DNA of 64,000 nucleotides from Saccharibacillus brassicae (GTDB lineage: Bacteria; Bacillota; Bacilli; Paenibacillales; Paenibacillaceae). Below the pieces are notes generated by a model. The model was not told the DNA's origin. It ran no database searches and saw only the letters and a program-made list of their open reading frames with translations. This document shows positions 26,199 to 34,030 of the stretch, piece by piece. The translations under genes were made by a program, and so were the position numbers. The stretch is taken from contig NZ_CP041217.1 in NCBI RefSeq assembly GCF_006542275.1, forward strand, positions 2,341,501 to 2,405,500. Reading direction: 5' to 3'. Each line of letters starts with the position of its first letter. Position 1 is the stretch's first letter.

Positions 26199-26651
26199 TC
26201 AGTAGTCCCGTTTGCCGCCTTTTTTGACAAACTCCCAATCGACTTCGACGTTGCCGCGGATTTTGCGCAGCAGGTGCAGCACCGTCTCTGCTTCTTCCTG
26301 CGACAATCCGGCCAGCGCCACCCGGTCGGAATGGTCGTTCTCGCGCCGGATCACCGGGACGACTTCCAGCCCTTGCTGCGTCGGAAACAGCTTCTTGATC
26401 TTGCGGTTATGTGCGTCGCCTCTTTTCTCGACCAGTCCGTTCGTCTCCAGCTTCTGGATCGCGCGGGCGGCCGTCGTCCGGTCCACTTTGATCATCTCCG
26501 CCAGCTTCTCCTGAATGATGCCGGGGTTCTCGCAGATGCGCACGAGGTAGAGATATTGCCCTTTGGTGAGCTGCTGCTCCTTGAATTCGATATTGCTGAT
26601 CGAGTCGAGCGCCCGGGCGATCATGCCGATCTCGCGCAGGATTTCTGTCAT
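26199..26651 (-). CDS. MarR-family regulator upstream of paiA
   Basis: 150 residues, the usual MarR length. The winged helix includes KGQYLYLVRICENPGIIQEKLAEMIKVDRTTAARAIQKLETNGLVEKRGDAHNRKIKKLFPT, with the conserved DxRxxxLxLT-like wing. AAGGAG is 9 nt before the ATG. It dimerises and represses by binding palindromes; a TGTTG-N6-CAACA element lies 279 nt upstream. Cotranscription with paiA suggests it senses polyamines or related stress, an inference from position. Confidence 0.88.
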   Translation of the reverse strand: MTEILREIGMIARALDSISNIEFKEQQLTKGQYLYLVRICENPGIIQEKLAEMIKVDRTTAARAIQKLETNGLVEKRGDAHNRKIKKLFPTQQGLEVVPVIRRENDHSDRVALAGLSQEEAETVLHLLRKIRGNVEVDWEFVKKGGKRDY

Positions 26652-26810
26652 GGGTGGGGGCTCCTTCCTGTTGGGCGGGTGGTGGGAGCGGGAGCGTTTC
26701 GACCTGCGCTTCGTTGTCCTTTCCCCTTTGATTGAGTAAAAGATTTAGGGGTGAGGGGAAAGGGCAAAGGCGCTCCGGTTCGAAAAGCTCCCGCTCCAGG
26801 GGGGTGTGGA

Positions 26811-26890
26811 TATTTAAAAGGCAAAAAGGCAAAGACAAAAGGCGGAAAGATAAAAGGCAAAGATAAAGGGCGGAAAGGCAAAGGGCTGTG
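26811..26890. repeat. Purine-rich degenerate tandem repeat
   Basis: About 80 nt of the + strand is almost only A and G, built of variants of GGCAAAGA/GGCGGAAAG/GGCAAAAA. It lies in the 5' leader or promoter region of the MarR-type gene (pyrimidine-rich on the sense strand of that gene). No open frame is credible here. Confidence 0.6.
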
Positions 26891-26929
26891 GGAGGGAATC
26901 TTGGGTGTAGTCAAATCATAAGTGTATTT

Positions 26930-26945
26930 TGTTGTATTTGCAACA
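26930..26945. promoter_or_regulatory. Candidate MarR operator TGTTG-N6-CAACA
   Basis: TGTTGTATTTGCAACA is an inverted repeat with 5-bp arms in the AT-rich promoter segment of the MarR-paiA operon, overlapping a minus-strand TTGCAA -35-like element. Binding by the encoded MarR protein is inferred. Confidence 0.4.
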
Positions 26946-27034
26946 TTGAATCGGGCTTGAAGTCTACGGCGGCTGGGGCTGTAGAGAAAGAATATCCAAG
27001 GGGATAGAGCGTGAAGAACTTGAGTGTGCGTGAG

Positions 27035-27081
27035 AAAAAAGACGTCCCTTTTCCCGGTATGAGGGAGAAAGGACGTCTTTT
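27035..27081 (-). terminator. Terminator of the VTC-DUF4956 operon
   Basis: AAAAGACGTCC pairs with GGACGTCTTTT across an inner CTTTTCCC/GGGAGAAA stem. On the minus strand it ends in CTTTTTTC. It lies 87 nt after the DUF4956 stop. Confidence 0.8.
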
Positions 27082-27167
27082 CCAGGGTGCTGAATGGAGG
27101 GATGCTCCTGCGTCGCTGCTGTAGGAATCGAACGGGGGCGGGCGCGGGAAGGGCGGGGCGGCAGGTC

Positions 27168-27857
27168 TTAATAATCGGCGGTCATGGGAGGGGCCATCGT
27201 CAGCGACAGGTCGAGATTGCCGTTGCGGGTACGGATCGAATCGAGAAAGGCTTTCTGGTTGACGCTCGCGTCCAGCGTAACGGAGTAGACGAGTTCGTAC
27301 AGGCTGCCGAGTTCGGTCGTGCGGATCTTCTTGAGATCGTGCTGCACGCCGAATTTGCGGAACACTTCTTCGAACGCTTCCTCGTAGCCGAGATTTTCCG
27401 GAATCGTCACTTTGAGCGTCTTCTGCTGCGATTTGCGGGCGCCGAATTTGAAGACGTTCAGCGCGAACATGACGACGCAGAGGATCAGGGTGAACAATAC
27501 GGCGTAGCCGAGAGAGCCGACGCCGCAGGCCAGGCCCGACGCCATCGTGAACAGGACGTACGTAATGTCTTTCGGATCGCCCGCCGCGCTGCGGAAACGG
27601 ATGATCGAGAACGCTCCGGCCAGGCTGAACGCGCGGGCCACGTTGCTGCCGATCATCAAGATGATGACGGCGACGACGATCGGGAGAATGACCAGCGTCA
27701 GCGTAAAGCCCTGCGTATAGGTCGCTTTATTCGTTTTCATATACGTCAAGCTGATGATCAGGCCCAGCACCACCGCGAGGGCGATCGTCATCAGCGTGGT
27801 CGTAAGAGTCAGATCGGTCGTGCTTGTCGTGGTGCTATTGAGAATGGAATCAAGCAT
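27168..27857 (-). CDS. DUF4956 membrane protein, partner of the VTC-domain protein
   Basis: 229 residues from the ATG at 27857 (AAGGAGA 9 nt upstream). Four or so membrane helices fill residues 15-140: MTIALAVVLGLIISLTYM, FTLTLVILPIVVAVIILMIGSN, ITYVLFTMASGLACGVGSLGYAVLFTLILCVVMFALNVF. Between them is the family motif ARAFSLAGAFSIIRFRSAAGDPKD. The C-terminal ~85 residues form a soluble ferredoxin-like domain. DUF4956 genes are regularly paired with VTC-type polyphosphate polymerase genes; the start codon lies inside the end of the VTC gene (8-nt overlap), so the two products are made together. Confidence 0.88.
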   Translation of the reverse strand: MLDSILNSTTTSTTDLTLTTTLMTIALAVVLGLIISLTYMKTNKATYTQGFTLTLVILPIVVAVIILMIGSNVARAFSLAGAFSIIRFRSAAGDPKDITYVLFTMASGLACGVGSLGYAVLFTLILCVVMFALNVFKFGARKSQQKTLKVTIPENLGYEEAFEEVFRKFGVQHDLKKIRTTELGSLYELVYSVTLDASVNQKAFLDSIRTRNGNLDLSLTMAPPMTADY

Positions 27858-28677
27858 AGAGCACAGTCTCCTTTTGGTTGGCATGTTCGAAGTCGGGCAG
27901 ATCGAGGATCGCGCCGACTTGAGTATTCGGGTTCAGGTTCGGACTCGGATTCAGTTCGGGCATGGCTTTTCGGTTCTTGAGCAGCTTCTTGTATTCGTTG
28001 CCGTATTTGGAAAAGCTCGTCCGGTACAGTCCGTGCTCGGACAGCAGTTTGGACAGCCAGGCCGGTACCGTCTTCTCCGCTTTGACTTCCATCAGCCATT
28101 GGCCGGGTTCCATCAGCGGCTCGCCGTAATCGCCGCGTTCCAACCGGACGTCGTGCCGGCGGCAGCGGATATTCGTATCGAACGTGATACGCAGGTCGCG
28201 GCTCGTCTTGTCGAACAGCGCTTTGCGGTCGTAGGACAGATACACTTTCGGTTCCAGTTCGTAGAGGCGCAGGAAATATTCGATCTCGTCGACCACCTGG
28301 GCATTCATGTAAGGCTGAAGTTCCGGCGGCCGGCCGGTGCGCACAAAGTCGTAGGCTTCGCTCAGCTTCAGCGCCGTGCGGCGTTTGTTGACCAGACCGA
28401 ACACTTTTTTCTTGATCTCCAGATACACTTTCGCGTCTTCGCCCGGCACGCCGTAAGCGCGGAGACGCAGCTTTTCCTTGTATTTCGGCTTGGCGAGGCT
28501 TTGGCGGATCAGCGAGTCGTGCGGCGTGTCAAAGTACAGATTGCTGATGCAGTAAAATTCGTTTTTGTTATATTCGTCTTTTTCCATATATTCCAGCAGC
28601 GCCGTGTAAATCCTGAGGTAAGCGGCGTGATCCATCACATATTTGCTCTCGTATCGGTTGAAGACTTCGATTGCCAT
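27850..28677 (-). CDS. VTC-domain polyphosphate polymerase family protein
   Basis: 275 residues, a single VTC tunnel domain. Readable elements are RYESKYVM (residues 8-15) at the entry strand, LYFDTPHDSLIRQS, KEKLRLRAYG, VYLEIKKKVFGLVNKRR, YLSYDRKALF, LRITFDTNIRCRR and LMEVKAEKTVPAWL. The basic residues (R8, K12, the KxRxR cluster, K in EIKKK) and the acidic E in LMEVK correspond to the phosphate-tunnel and metal ligands of eukaryotic Vtc4. It may polymerise polyphosphate from ATP; bacterial members are hardly tested, so activity is inferred. AAAGGAA precedes the ATG and promoter B lies 50 nt upstream. Confidence 0.88.
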   Translation of the reverse strand: MAIEVFNRYESKYVMDHAAYLRIYTALLEYMEKDEYNKNEFYCISNLYFDTPHDSLIRQSLAKPKYKEKLRLRAYGVPGEDAKVYLEIKKKVFGLVNKRRTALKLSEAYDFVRTGRPPELQPYMNAQVVDEIEYFLRLYELEPKVYLSYDRKALFDKTSRDLRITFDTNIRCRRHDVRLERGDYGEPLMEPGQWLMEVKAEKTVPAWLSKLLSEHGLYRTSFSKYGNEYKKLLKNRKAMPELNPSPNLNPNTQVGAILDLPDFEHANQKETVLYA

Positions 28678-28727
28678 GATTCATCGTTCCTTTCGCTGTG
28701 GGGTCGGCGTCGTCTTGCCCTATCCGT

Positions 28728-28760
28728 ATCTTAGGCCGATAACCTTTAGCGAATCTTAAA
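28728..28760 (-). promoter_or_regulatory. Promoter B of the TTTAAG-N5-CTAAAG regulon
   Basis: Minus-strand TTTAAG (28760-28755), ATTCG, CTAAAG (28749-28744), 10 nt, then -10 TAAGAT (28733-28728). It drives VTC-DUF4956. The 17-nt element is identical to that of promoter A. Confidence 0.72.
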
Positions 28761-28810
28761 CGATCTAGGCGAATTTAGGCAAAATAAAAAAGAACTGGAG
28801 CACCCGTTCT

Positions 28811-29062
28811 TTACGAATTATTATATCTCATTAACAAAATAACAATCGTCAATAAAAATGCAATAACAGCTCCTATTAAATAATTCATCGAGTTTAACGG
28901 ATCCTTCTCCCTCGTCTTCTGATCTTTTCCTTCCAAAAAGCATACGAGCATCAAAAGCGAAAGTACAAAGGTAAATAGAATATTAAATTCGATATAGAAA
29001 AAAGACAAACCCGCGCTCAGCAAACAAAAGAAGAACAAAAATTTCCGCATCAATTTCAGCAT
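28811..29062 (-). CDS. Small integral membrane protein (possible immunity-type partner)
   Basis: 83 residues from the ATG at 29062, which has AGGAGG 6 nt upstream; a GTG two codons earlier overlaps the ribosome site. Two hydrophobic stretches at about 7-42 (FLFFFCLLSAGLSFFYIEFNILFTF and VLSLLMLVCFL, probably two helices) and one at about 60-78 (YLIGAVIAFLLTIVILLM) flank a short charged loop (EGKDQKTREKDPLN). Not recognised as a named family. It is AT-rich, 81 nt behind the secreted-protein gene on the same strand. Small three-helix proteins behind a secreted protein are often immunity proteins; this is an inference only. Confidence 0.65.
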   Translation of the reverse strand: MLKLMRKFLFFFCLLSAGLSFFYIEFNILFTFVLSLLMLVCFLEGKDQKTREKDPLNSMNYLIGAVIAFLLTIVILLMRYNNS

Positions 29063-29143
29063 AGTCACCCTCCTCTAAAATAGAAAAAAGAACAGTAGAG
29101 TTAATAGTAAAACTCTCTGTTCCTTTTTCCATATCCGTGTTCG

Positions 29144-29968
29144 TTACTTTATTACGTTGTAGGCATTTCTCATAGCTTCCAGTCCGGCATTACTATTCTT
29201 ATAAACTTGATACGCCGCTACTGAAGTTCCGATCATTCCTATTATAACATGTGCAAAATATCCAACTCCGGATGCAGCCAACTGTACCATTCCTTGATCT
29301 ACACCGTCTTTAGAACTTGCTACAACATTAGCGTACATTTTAAAATCGCTTAATCTTGAACCATGCGTAGAGGCTGATGCCGAACCGAACGTGACACTAC
29401 CCTCTGCTTTTTCCAGAAAAAAGTTAGCAGAAGGATACGCACGAAAATCATAGACATCGTATGGTTTTAACCCTCTATTTGTATAATAGGTTAACCCCTG
29501 CTTACCTCCACTTTCTAGGCCTAATGTCATAACGCCCATTGCTGTTCCTTTCATGGAAAGGTCATTTGTTACGTCACTAGAGTATGGCGTGTTAAGCTCT
29601 TCTTCCGAGAGTTTTTTATCATTGATAAAATATTCATTTTCATTCGTAATCAAAATTTCAGTTGTTGTAGTGTGATCAGGAAACATTTCAGCATATTTCT
29701 CTTTGTTCTCTTTGAATATGTAGGTCTCTTTCTCAACTAGATTAGTTTCTTTTCCTTGCTTTGTTTCCTTAACCTCAACGGTGGTGTCGGTATATTTAAT
29801 ACCTACTACGACAAAATTCTCATCGACTACATTATTTTCAAGATGATATTGAGCGATTTGGGGTTGTGCTTCTTGTGCAAAACTACTCTGTGTAAACATA
29901 TTAGTTGAAGAAATAGAAATGATGGAAAAAGCTAAAACTGACGATATCATTTTTTTTGATAAGCTCAA
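29144..29968 (-). CDS. Secreted protein of an AT-rich island (bacteriocin-like, uncertain)
   Basis: 274 residues from the TTG at 29968, preferred because AAGGAG is 8 nt upstream. A signal peptide (KKMISSVLAFSIISISSTNMFTQSSFAQ, cleavage near residue 31) leads to a Thr/Glu/Lys-rich middle (TVEVKETKQGKETNLVEKETY) and a C-terminal third that is Gly/Ala/Ser-rich with one hydrophobic helix (VGYFAHVIIGMIGTSVAAYQVY, near 235-256). I do not recognise the family. Codon use and GC content are far lower than in all neighbours, indicating recent transfer. The hydrophobic C-terminal segment plus a downstream small membrane protein suggest an antibacterial toxin with immunity, but no direct motif proves it. 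Confidence 0.7.
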   Translation of the reverse strand: MSLSKKMISSVLAFSIISISSTNMFTQSSFAQEAQPQIAQYHLENNVVDENFVVVGIKYTDTTVEVKETKQGKETNLVEKETYIFKENKEKYAEMFPDHTTTTEILITNENEYFINDKKLSEEELNTPYSSDVTNDLSMKGTAMGVMTLGLESGGKQGLTYYTNRGLKPYDVYDFRAYPSANFFLEKAEGSVTFGSASASTHGSRLSDFKMYANVVASSKDGVDQGMVQLAASGVGYFAHVIIGMIGTSVAAYQVYKNSNAGLEAMRNAYNVIK

Positions 29969-30131
29969 TTTAAAAACTCCTTTTCATCAATTTTTTGTTT
30001 TTCTATATGAATAAGATAGCATTTATTAGATATAAATCAATACCATTTTTATCCTTTATAAAGATATTTCGATATTATTTTATTTATATCATTCATTTGA
30101 AAGAAATAGCTGTTCATTCTGTAGGCAGCTG

Positions 30132-30164
30132 CTTAAGGTTCACTAAAGCCTTTCCCGATATAAT
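30132..30164 (+). promoter_or_regulatory. Promoter C of the regulon, upstream of the two-component genes
   Basis: CTTAAG (30132-30137), GTTCA, CTAAAG (30143-30148), 10 nt, then a perfect -10 TATAAT (30159-30164). Same spacing as promoters A and B but on the + strand, 64 nt before the response regulator start. Predicts autoregulation. Confidence 0.72.
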
Positions 30165-30227
30165 GAAAGAAATTCAGCGCCAAGCGGCGAACGCATTCAA
30201 CCAAACTCAAACAGAGGGTGAATACAG

Positions 30228-30908
30228 ATGAGAATCCTGATCGTGGAAGACGAAGTGCACCTGGCGGAAGCCTTGTCCCAAATTTTGAAAAAAAACAATT
30301 ATTCGGTCGATGTCGTGCATGACGGCGAAGACGGCCTGGATTACGCGCTCAGCGGCATTTACGATCTGCTGCTGCTCGATATTATGCTGCCGGGCATGGA
30401 CGGGATTAGTATTCTCCAAACGGTGCGCAGCCAGAACATGGCCGTGCCGGTCATCCTGCTGACGGCCAAAGGCGAGATTCCCGAAAAAATCGCGGGGCTG
30501 GATCACGGGGCGGACGACTACGTGGCGAAGCCTTTTTCCTCGGACGAGCTGCTGGCGCGCATCCGGGCAGCCATGCGGCGCAAAGGCGAGGTCATGCCTG
30601 AAGACGCGTTGAAATACGGGGATCTGGAACTGAACGCGACCAATCCGAAGCTGACCGTGCGCGGCAAAGAGATCAAGCTCAATCCGAAGGAAAGCGAGCT
30701 GCTGGAGCTGCTGATTTTGCGCAAGCAGGCGGTAACGTCCAAAGAGCAAATCATCGAGAAGCTGTGGGGGTTCGATTCGGAAGCGGAGCATAATAACGTG
30801 GAAGTGTATATTTCTTTTTTGCGCAAAAAATTGAATTTCCTCGGCTCGGACACGCGCATCTCGACGATCCGGGGCGTAGGCTACGTGCTGGAGGAGGGTA
30901 AGGGCTAA
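30228..30908 (+). CDS. OmpR/PhoB-family response regulator
   Basis: 226 residues. Receiver domain with acidic pocket VEDE (residues 7-10), phospho-acceptor D51 (LLLLDIMLPG), T in LLTAKG and K in AKPFSSDEL. The C-terminal winged helix (about 130-222) has the OmpR signatures LNPKESELLELLI, NNVEVYISFLRKKLNF and IRGVGYVLEE. It should bind 11-nt-period direct repeats, which is exactly what the three promoters show. GAGGGTG precedes the ATG. Its stop overlaps the kinase start (TAATG). Confidence 0.93.
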   Translation: MRILIVEDEVHLAEALSQILKKNNYSVDVVHDGEDGLDYALSGIYDLLLLDIMLPGMDGISILQTVRSQNMAVPVILLTAKGEIPEKIAGLDHGADDYVAKPFSSDELLARIRAAMRRKGEVMPEDALKYGDLELNATNPKLTVRGKEIKLNPKESELLELLILRKQAVTSKEQIIEKLWGFDSEAEHNNVEVYISFLRKKLNFLGSDTRISTIRGVGYVLEEGKG

Positions 30909-32518
30909 TGGGAAAAAGCATCCGCTCGAACGGCCGGCACGACCTGTCGAATCCGCTGTTCAAAAAACTGCGTGACCGCTTCCTCATCGTCAATCTGGTC
31001 ACGATCGTCCTCCTGATGCTGGCGGCGTTTGCGACCATCTACACCATCACCTACCGGCAGGTGCAGGGCGAGATCAACATGGATCTTGCGCGCACGATCA
31101 ATATGTACCGCGACGGCTTGAACGGCGGCAGCCCTCGGGAAGGCGGCGGGGGGAATGGCGGAGGCGCGGGTATGGGCGAGGGGGCGAACGCCGGCGCAAA
31201 TGCGGGCGCTGGTGCGGGTGCGGACGCGGGCGCAAGTGAGGGTGCGAACGCGGGTGAGGGTGCGAACGCGGGTGAGGGCATGAATCCGGGCGCGGGCGAT
31301 AGTGCAGGCGCGAATGCGAGCGCAAGTGAGAGTGCGAACGCGGGTGCAGGCATGAATCCAGGTGCGGGCGATAGTCCAGGCGCGAATGTGGGCGCAAGTG
31401 AGGGTGCGAACGCGGGTGCAGGCAGCGGGGCTTTTGAAGGCGGGATGGGCGGGCCGCCCGAGGACGGCGGCTTCGGCGCGAACGGTACGCCGCCGCAGCG
31501 TTCCGTGTCGTTCATGCTGCGTACCGATTCGGCGGGAACGCTGACGGAGATGGAGTCCCGTTTCAGCATGACCGACGAATTTTATGCCGCGGCGCTTGCG
31601 GAAGCTGCCGCGGCCGATCGCGAACGGGGCAGCTTCGTGCTGGACGACAGCCGCTGGACGTTCGGCCGGATTCAATCCGCAGACGGCACGATGTACGTCT
31701 TTATCGACACGACGGCGCGCCAGGAAATTCTGAAGACGCTGATCTACACCTTTTCGGCCGTCGGCCTCGTCATGCTCGTCGTGCTGTTCTTCTTCAGCCG
31801 CTTCTTCGCGAACCGCTCGATTGCACCGGTGCGCGAAGCGTTCGAGAAGCAGAAGCAGTTTATCGGCGATGCTTCGCACGAGCTCAAGACGCCGCTTGCG
31901 GTCATCAACACAAACGCCGACGTGCTGCTCGCGAACCGCGACGAGAGCATCCGCAGCCAGGAGAAATGGCTGCTGTACATCAAGTCGGAGACCGAGCGCA
32001 TGGCAAAGCTGACCGGCGACCTGCTCTATTTGACCGAGATGGACGACTCGCGGACCGGCATGGTCCAGTCGCGCTTCGACCTGAGCGACGCGGTCGAGAA
32101 CGTCATGCTGACAATGGAAGCTGTCATTTTCGAAAAGGATCTGTCGCTCGATTACGATATCGAGCCCGACCTTGCGATCGTCGGCAGCCGCGAGCAGATC
32201 GTGCAGGTGACGATGATCCTGCTCGACAACGCGATCAAATACGCCGATCCGCGCGGCTGCGTGACGCTCTCGCTCAAGCGCGGCCAGGGCGAGATCGCGC
32301 TCGCGATCCGCAACACCGGCGCGGGCATTCCCGCCGAACAGCTGCCGCGGGTATTCGACCGCTTCTACCGCACCGACCAGTCCCGCACCCGTTCCCAGGG
32401 CGGGCACGGCCTGGGTCTCGCGATCGCCAAATCGATCGTCGATCAGCACAAAGGCCGGATCTCCGCCGCCAGCACGCCCGGCGAGCAGACGACGTTTACC
32501 GTGGAGCTGCCGGCTTGA
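30908..32518 (+). CDS. Sensor histidine kinase with Gly/Ala/Asn-rich extracellular repeat
   Basis: 536 residues. TM1 at about 25-48 (FLIVNLVTIVLLMLAAFATIYTI) and TM2 at about 275-300 (LIYTFSAVGLVMLVVLFFFSRFF) enclose a ~220-residue extracellular part. Residues 74-177 of it are a low-complexity run of Gly, Ala, Asn, Glu and Ser (for example GANAGEGANAGEGMNPGAG). The rest is folded (TDSAGTLTEMESRFSMTDEFYAAALAEAA). The cytoplasmic part has the H-box FIGDASHELKTPLAV with H324, N-box LDNAIKYADP, G1 DRFYRTDQSR and G2 GHGLGLAIAK. It pairs with the adjacent regulator and ends at a hairpin terminator. Confidence 0.92.
   Translation: MGKSIRSNGRHDLSNPLFKKLRDRFLIVNLVTIVLLMLAAFATIYTITYRQVQGEINMDLARTINMYRDGLNGGSPREGGGGNGGGAGMGEGANAGANAGAGAGADAGASEGANAGEGANAGEGMNPGAGDSAGANASASESANAGAGMNPGAGDSPGANVGASEGANAGAGSGAFEGGMGGPPEDGGFGANGTPPQRSVSFMLRTDSAGTLTEMESRFSMTDEFYAAALAEAAAADRERGSFVLDDSRWTFGRIQSADGTMYVFIDTTARQEILKTLIYTFSAVGLVMLVVLFFFSRFFANRSIAPVREAFEKQKQFIGDASHELKTPLAVINTNADVLLANRDESIRSQEKWLLYIKSETERMAKLTGDLLYLTEMDDSRTGMVQSRFDLSDAVENVMLTMEAVIFEKDLSLDYDIEPDLAIVGSREQIVQVTMILLDNAIKYADPRGCVTLSLKRGQGEIALAIRNTGAGIPAEQLPRVFDRFYRTDQSRTRSQGGHGLGLAIAKSIVDQHKGRISAASTPGEQTTFTVELPA
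31130..31440 (+). repeat. Coding low-complexity repeat in the sensor ectodomain
   Basis: GCG/GGT-rich hexa- and nonanucleotide repeats such as GCGAACGCGGGT recur at least ten times with small variations, including a longer duplicated block containing ATGAATCC(G/A)GG. This makes length change by slippage likely. Confidence 0.75.
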
Positions 32519-32650
32519 GGCGGCTTCGCCGAGCCATTAGCGGGCTCTGGCGAACCAGCCGGTTCGCTTCTCCCGCACATCGGCCCGTCGGCGCTTCGCT
32601 TGTAGCCGCTCTCCTGCGTGCTGCGCTCATCATTTCGCTGCGCCAAGCCG

Positions 32651-32688
32651 AGTCCCTAACTGCGATAGATGCAGTCAGGGACTTTCTT
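32651..32688 (+). terminator. Terminator of the two-component operon
   Basis: AGTCCCTAACTGC pairs with GCAGTCAGGGACT (one bulge) around a GATAGAT loop, then TTCTT. It lies about 130 nt past the kinase stop. Confidence 0.65.
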
Positions 32689-32751
32689 CGGATGCAGTCC
32701 GCCTAAATGGCTGCGTCCGAACCCTTATTGGCTCTGCCTTCGCCGCTCTCG

Positions 32752-33780
32752 CCCAAATAACTGCGAAAATACACTTATTCCCCCCATCCGCGCCGCCTTC
32801 GCTCAAATAACTGCGAGAGAGCACTTATTCCCAGCCTTTTCGCCCAAACCGCCAGCTTGATGGTGAAATAGCTGTATTCTCGCAGCTATTCCCGCTTTTC
32901 ATCCAAACCCCGGCAAATTAAATGTATTCTCGCCGTTAATTCGCCGCCCGCCGCGAAAATTCCGCAGCTGCCGCCAGAGTTCCGCACGCGCTGCCGAGAA
33001 AGCGGCGTACTGCCTGCCACTTTCGCCCGAATAACCGCGAGAATAAGCTTATTCGTCCCATCCGGCCCGCGAATACCCATGCGAGAAGGCTTATTCGCCC
33101 TATCGGATCGGCACCGCCTCTCTATCCGTCCTGCCTACGCGCGACTAACCGCGAGGACAGGTTTTTTCGCCTCATCCGCCCCGCTCTCGCCCAAATAACT
33201 GCGAAAATACACTTATTCCCCCCATCCGCGCCGCCTTCGCTCAAATAACTGCGAGAGAGCACTTATTCCCAGCCTTTTCGCCCAAACCACTGGCTAAAGG
33301 GCGAAATAGCTGTATTCTCGCAGCTATTTCCGCTTTTCACCCAAACTCCGGCAAATTAAATGTATTCTCGCCGTTAATTCGCCGCACGTCGCGAAAATTC
33401 CGCAGCTACCGCCGAAGTTCCGCACGCGCCGCCGCAAAAGCGGCGTACCTCCTGCCGCTTGCCGCCTGGCGCCTTCGCCCGAATTAACCGCGAGGACAGG
33501 TTTTTTCGCCTCATCCGCCTCGCGTTCGCCCAAATAACTGCGAAAATACACTTATTCCCCCCATCCGCGCCGCCTTCGCTCAAATAACTGCCTGACAACA
33601 CTTATTTCCACCTTTTCCGCCGAAACCACCGGCTAAAGAGCCAAATAGCTGTATTCTCGCAGCTATTCCCGCTTTTCATCCAAACCCCGGCAAATTAAAT
33701 GCATTCTCGCCGTTAATTCGCCGCCCGCCGCGAAAATTCCGCAGCTGCCGCCGGAGTTCCGCACGCGCTGCCGAAAAAGC
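32752..33780. repeat. Three ~250-bp copies of a composite intergenic repeat
   Basis: Copies start at 32752, 33190 and 33529 with CCCAAATAACTGCGAAAATA, followed in each by CTCAAATAACTGC, then GAAATAGCTGTATTCTCGCA, then CAAATTAAATG(T/C)ATTCTCGCC, and end near TTCCGCACGCG. Spacer sequences between copies share CGCGAGGACAGGTTTTTTCG. The short minus-strand open frames in the three copies repeat each other and have no ribosome sites, so this is not coding. No function is known to me. Confidence 0.8.
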
Positions 33781-33833
33781 GTCCCACCTCCCCGTTCCCC
33801 CTTATATCCACCTTCTCCGGCTCCCCAGACATC

Positions 33834-33921
33834 AAAATGCCGCAAACTCCCATCTTTTCGAGCCGGACTTCGCCATAATTACGCGAGTCGGCCGGAACGG
33901 ATGAAGGTCTGCGGCATTTTT
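33834..33921. terminator. Long-range hairpin, possible terminator of the SEC-C gene
   Basis: AAAATGCCGCA (33834-33844) pairs with TGCGGCATTTT (33910-33920) around a 65-nt loop that has its own weak CCGGACT/AGTCGGCCGG pairing. The loop is unusually long for an intrinsic terminator, so a structured RNA or an inverted-repeat remnant is also possible. Confidence 0.35.
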
Positions 33922-34030
33922 AGATTAGAGTGTTGAATAGAAAATTTGAAAAGGTCTTGGTAAACAGTTCCAGCGGCCAGATACCTGTGCCGGCTGCCCA
34001 GCTTCAGTCTCGAACGTCAGCCCGCACGCG

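Noticed and set aside
32752..33780. CRISPR array
   Set aside because: Repeat blocks differ in sequence and length, spacers are not uniform and no cas gene is near.
32886..33845. Three similar 60-75-codon minus-strand open frames in the repeat array
   Set aside because: They repeat each other because the DNA repeats, have no ribosome sites, and their start points differ; the array is better read as non-coding repeats.
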